In this document: in pieces, positions 62,185-64,000 of the stretch
Layout: each line of letters starts with the position of its first letter
How positions within the stretch are numbered: position 1 is the stretch's first letter
Assembly: GCA_937923255.1 (NCBI GenBank)
Contig: CALAIL010000027.1
Location: 1-64,000, forward strand
DNA from: an uncultured Propionivibrio sp.
Lineage (GTDB): Bacteria; Pseudomonadota; Gammaproteobacteria; Burkholderiales; Rhodocyclaceae
Length of the DNA stretch: 64,000 nt
Direction: 5' to 3'
Notes under the pieces: generated by a model
What the model was told of the DNA's origin: nothing
Database searches by the model: none
Seen by the model: the letters and a program-made list of their open reading frames with translations, nothing else
Translations under genes and position numbers: made by a program

Positions 62185-64000
62185 ATGACCTACTCCTATA
62201 CCGAGAAAAAACGTATTCGCAAGAGTTTTGCCAAGCGCGCCAACGTGCTGGATGTTCCTTTCTTATTAGCGACACAGCTGGAGTCTTTTACGGACTTCCT
62301 GCAAGCCGCTGTGCCTTCGGAGCAACGCAAAAATCAGGGCTTACAGGCAGCATTCACTTCGATTTTTCCTATCGTCAGTCACAGCGGAAATGCGCGGCTT
62401 GAGTTTGTCAGTTATACACTGGCCGAGCCGGCCTTTGATGTTAAAGAATGTCAGCAGCGCGGCCTGACTTTTGCCTCGGCGCTGCGTGCCCGGGTGCGTC
62501 TGGTCATCATGGATCGCGAAGCGCTTGATACGATTAAAGAAGTCAAAGAGCAGGAAGTGTACATGGGTGAAATTCCGCTCATGACGACGACGGGCTCTTT
62601 CGTTATCAATGGTACGGAGCGCGTGATCGTTTCGCAATTGCACCGTTCGCCAGGGGCCTTTTTTGAACATGATCGCGGCAAAACGCATAGTTCGGGCAAG
62701 TTGCTCTTTTCGGCGCGCGTCATTCCTTATCGCGGTTCCTGGCTGGATTTTGAGTTCGATCCGAAAGATATCCTGTTTTTCCGTGTTGACCGCCGTCGCA
62801 AAATGCCCGTCACCGTGCTGCTCAAAGCAATTGGGCTGACGCCGGAGCAAATTTTGCGCGAGTTTTTTGAATTCGATACTTTCTATCTGAGCCAGAAAGG
62901 TATCGAGTTTTCTTTGGTGCCTGAGCGGTTGCGTGGTGAAGTGGCGCGTTTCGATTTCAACGACAAATCGGGTAAAACTATTGTCGCCAAGGATAAGCGT
63001 ATTACCGCCAAACATATTCGCGAGCTTGATGCCGCCAATATTCACCAGATTGCCGTGCCGGAAGATTTCATTATCGGCCGTGTCGTTGCGCAGAATGTCA
63101 TCGACCGAGAAACCGGCGAAATTCTTGCCAATGCAAACGATGAGATTACGGAGACACTGCTTGCTACGCTGATCGATGCGGGTGTCGACCAGTTGCAGAC
63201 CCTGTACATCAATGATCTCGACCGCGGCGCCTTTATCTCGCAGACACTGCGTTCAGACGAGATTTCATCGAAACAGGCGGCGCGTGTTGCTATCTATCGC
63301 ATGATGCGTCCGGGTGAGCCGCCCACTGAGGATGCTGTTGAAAATCTGTTCAATGGCTTGTTCTATTCCGACGAGCGCTATGACTTGTCTAGTGTAGGGC
63401 GCATGAAATTCAACCGCCGCGTTGGGCGCCAGGATGTCATTGAATACAAAGTGATGGTCAAGAGTGTCCCGGCTAAACACGATGCCGTGGTGCAGGCGAT
63501 TGTCGATGTGGCAGGCGGATCAACAGAGGCCGTCGAACAGTGGCTGGGTGAGCTGGTTTATGGCATGCGCGCCGTTGCCGAAAACCTGACGTTGGAAGAA
63601 GCGACCTCATTGCTGACGCAGCTCAAATCACTGGGCGTGGTTGGGGGGGTGAGCGAACAGCTGACGTTGTCGCCGCGCGATATTGTCGAAGTCATCAAGA
63701 TCCTGGTCGAACTGCGTAATGGTCGCGGCGAGATCGACGATATCGATCACTTAGGCAATCGCCGCGTGCGTTCGGTTGGCGAACTGGCCGAGAACCAGTT
63801 CCGCGCTGGCTTGGTTCGCGTGGAGCGCGCGGTGAAAGAACGTTTATCGCAGGCCGAGTCGGATAACCTGATGCCACATGATCTGATCAATGCCAAGCCG
63901 ATCAGCGCAGCCGTGCGCGAGTTTTTTGGGTCGAGCCAGCTTTCGCAGTTTATGGATCAGACCAATCCGCTGTCCGAGATTACGCACAAACGCCGGATTT
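62185..64000 (+). CDS. rpoB: RNA polymerase beta subunit (partial, runs off window end)
   Basis: The first 605 residues of the core transcription enzyme subunit. It starts [18 protein letters not shown] with CGGAG upstream of the ATG at 62185. Conserved blocks are [34 protein letters not shown] (start near 119), [16 protein letters not shown] near 398, [23 protein letters not shown] near 517, and [25 protein letters not shown] at the window end. About 70 extra residues (about 415-490) lie between the MKFNRRVGR block and the [15 protein letters not shown] block. This is longer than in Burkholderiales and E. coli as I know them. Confidence 0.98.
   Translation, partial: MTYSYTEKKRIRKSFAKRANVLDVPFLLATQLESFTDFLQAAVPSEQRKNQGLQAAFTSIFPIVSHSGNARLEFVSYTLAEPAFDVKECQQRGLTFASALRARVRLVIMDREALDTIKEVKEQEVYMGEIPLMTTTGSFVINGTERVIVSQLHRSPGAFFEHDRGKTHSSGKLLFSARVIPYRGSWLDFEFDPKDILFFRVDRRRKMPVTVLLKAIGLTPEQILREFFEFDTFYLSQKGIEFSLVPERLRGEVARFDFNDKSGKTIVAKDKRITAKHIRELDAANIHQIAVPEDFIIGRVVAQNVIDRETGEILANANDEITETLLATLIDAGVDQLQTLYINDLDRGAFISQTLRSDEISSKQAARVAIYRMMRPGEPPTEDAVENLFNGLFYSDERYDLSSVGRMKFNRRVGRQDVIEYKVMVKSVPAKHDAVVQAIVDVAGGSTEAVEQWLGELVYGMRAVAENLTLEEATSLLTQLKSLGVVGGVSEQLTLSPRDIVEVIKILVELRNGRGEIDDIDHLGNRRVRSVGELAENQFRAGLVRVERAVKERLSQAESDNLMPHDLINAKPISAAVREFFGSSQLSQFMDQTNPLSEITHKRRI

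Overview
The window is a GC-rich stretch of a betaproteobacterial chromosome. Gene content and gene orders suggest a Rhodocyclales-like, facultatively anaerobic relative: pilT-pilU, yggS-proC-yggT-yggU, pyrR-pyrB-pseudo-dihydroorotase, the pilG/H/I-chpA cluster, and tRNA-Tyr/Gly/Thr-tuf-tRNA-Trp-secE-nusG-rplKAJL-rpoB. The placement rests on protein and operon resemblance only. There is no rRNA gene. About 90% is ordinary chromosomal backbone.

Layout. 1-5.7 kb: a repeat array, a D-2-hydroxyacid dehydrogenase, a divergent TRAP transporter operon (dctP-dctQ-dctM), and a second, decayed dctP with two in-frame stops. 5.7-6.4 kb: an integrase remnant beside tRNA-Phe, the scar of an old integrative element. 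6.6-16.3 kb: PPi-type phosphofructokinase, transketolase, a repeat array, a DUF1840 protein, a periplasmic amidase, a 5'-nucleotidase, phosphatidylserine synthase, tRNA-Gly(CCC), a small GNAT protein and a GST. 16.4-24.3 kb: a two-gene operon of an oversized pyruvate:ferredoxin oxidoreductase (1672 aa) and a 951-aa NfnB-NfnA-like fusion. Together they look like a pyruvate-to-NAD(P) electron transfer system. 24.3-25.1 kb: 786 bp without a recognised gene.

25.1-34.0 kb: pilU and pilT; yggS-proC-yggT-DUF167; a repeat array; and a yqgE-ruvX-pyrR-pyrB-pyrC' operon whose dihydroorotase-like protein lacks the zinc-binding HxH. 34.2-42.4 kb: type IV pilus Chp signalling, with pilG, pilH, pilI and a 2267-aa chpA but no pilJ between them. 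42.7-51.5 kb: hemL, a CorA transporter with an MgtE-N-like extension, and a tight six-gene operon uppP-yqiA-rnb-tonB-aroE-mtgA. 51.8-56.6 kb: a SatP-type acetate transporter, a LysE exporter, a repeat array, a second phosphofructokinase (GGDGT type), a surface-adhesin-E-like protein, a thioredoxin-like protein and a small membrane protein. 56.7-64 kb: the tRNA/tuf/secE/nusG/ribosomal protein/rpoB block, with rpoB running off the end.

The most unusual features are three. First, a family of 39-bp tandem repeats, each with a GCCC...GGGC semi-palindrome, occurs in four arrays plus two solo units, all intergenic. Second, the enlarged PFOR is coupled to the Nfn fusion. Third, RpoB carries an insertion of roughly 70 residues.
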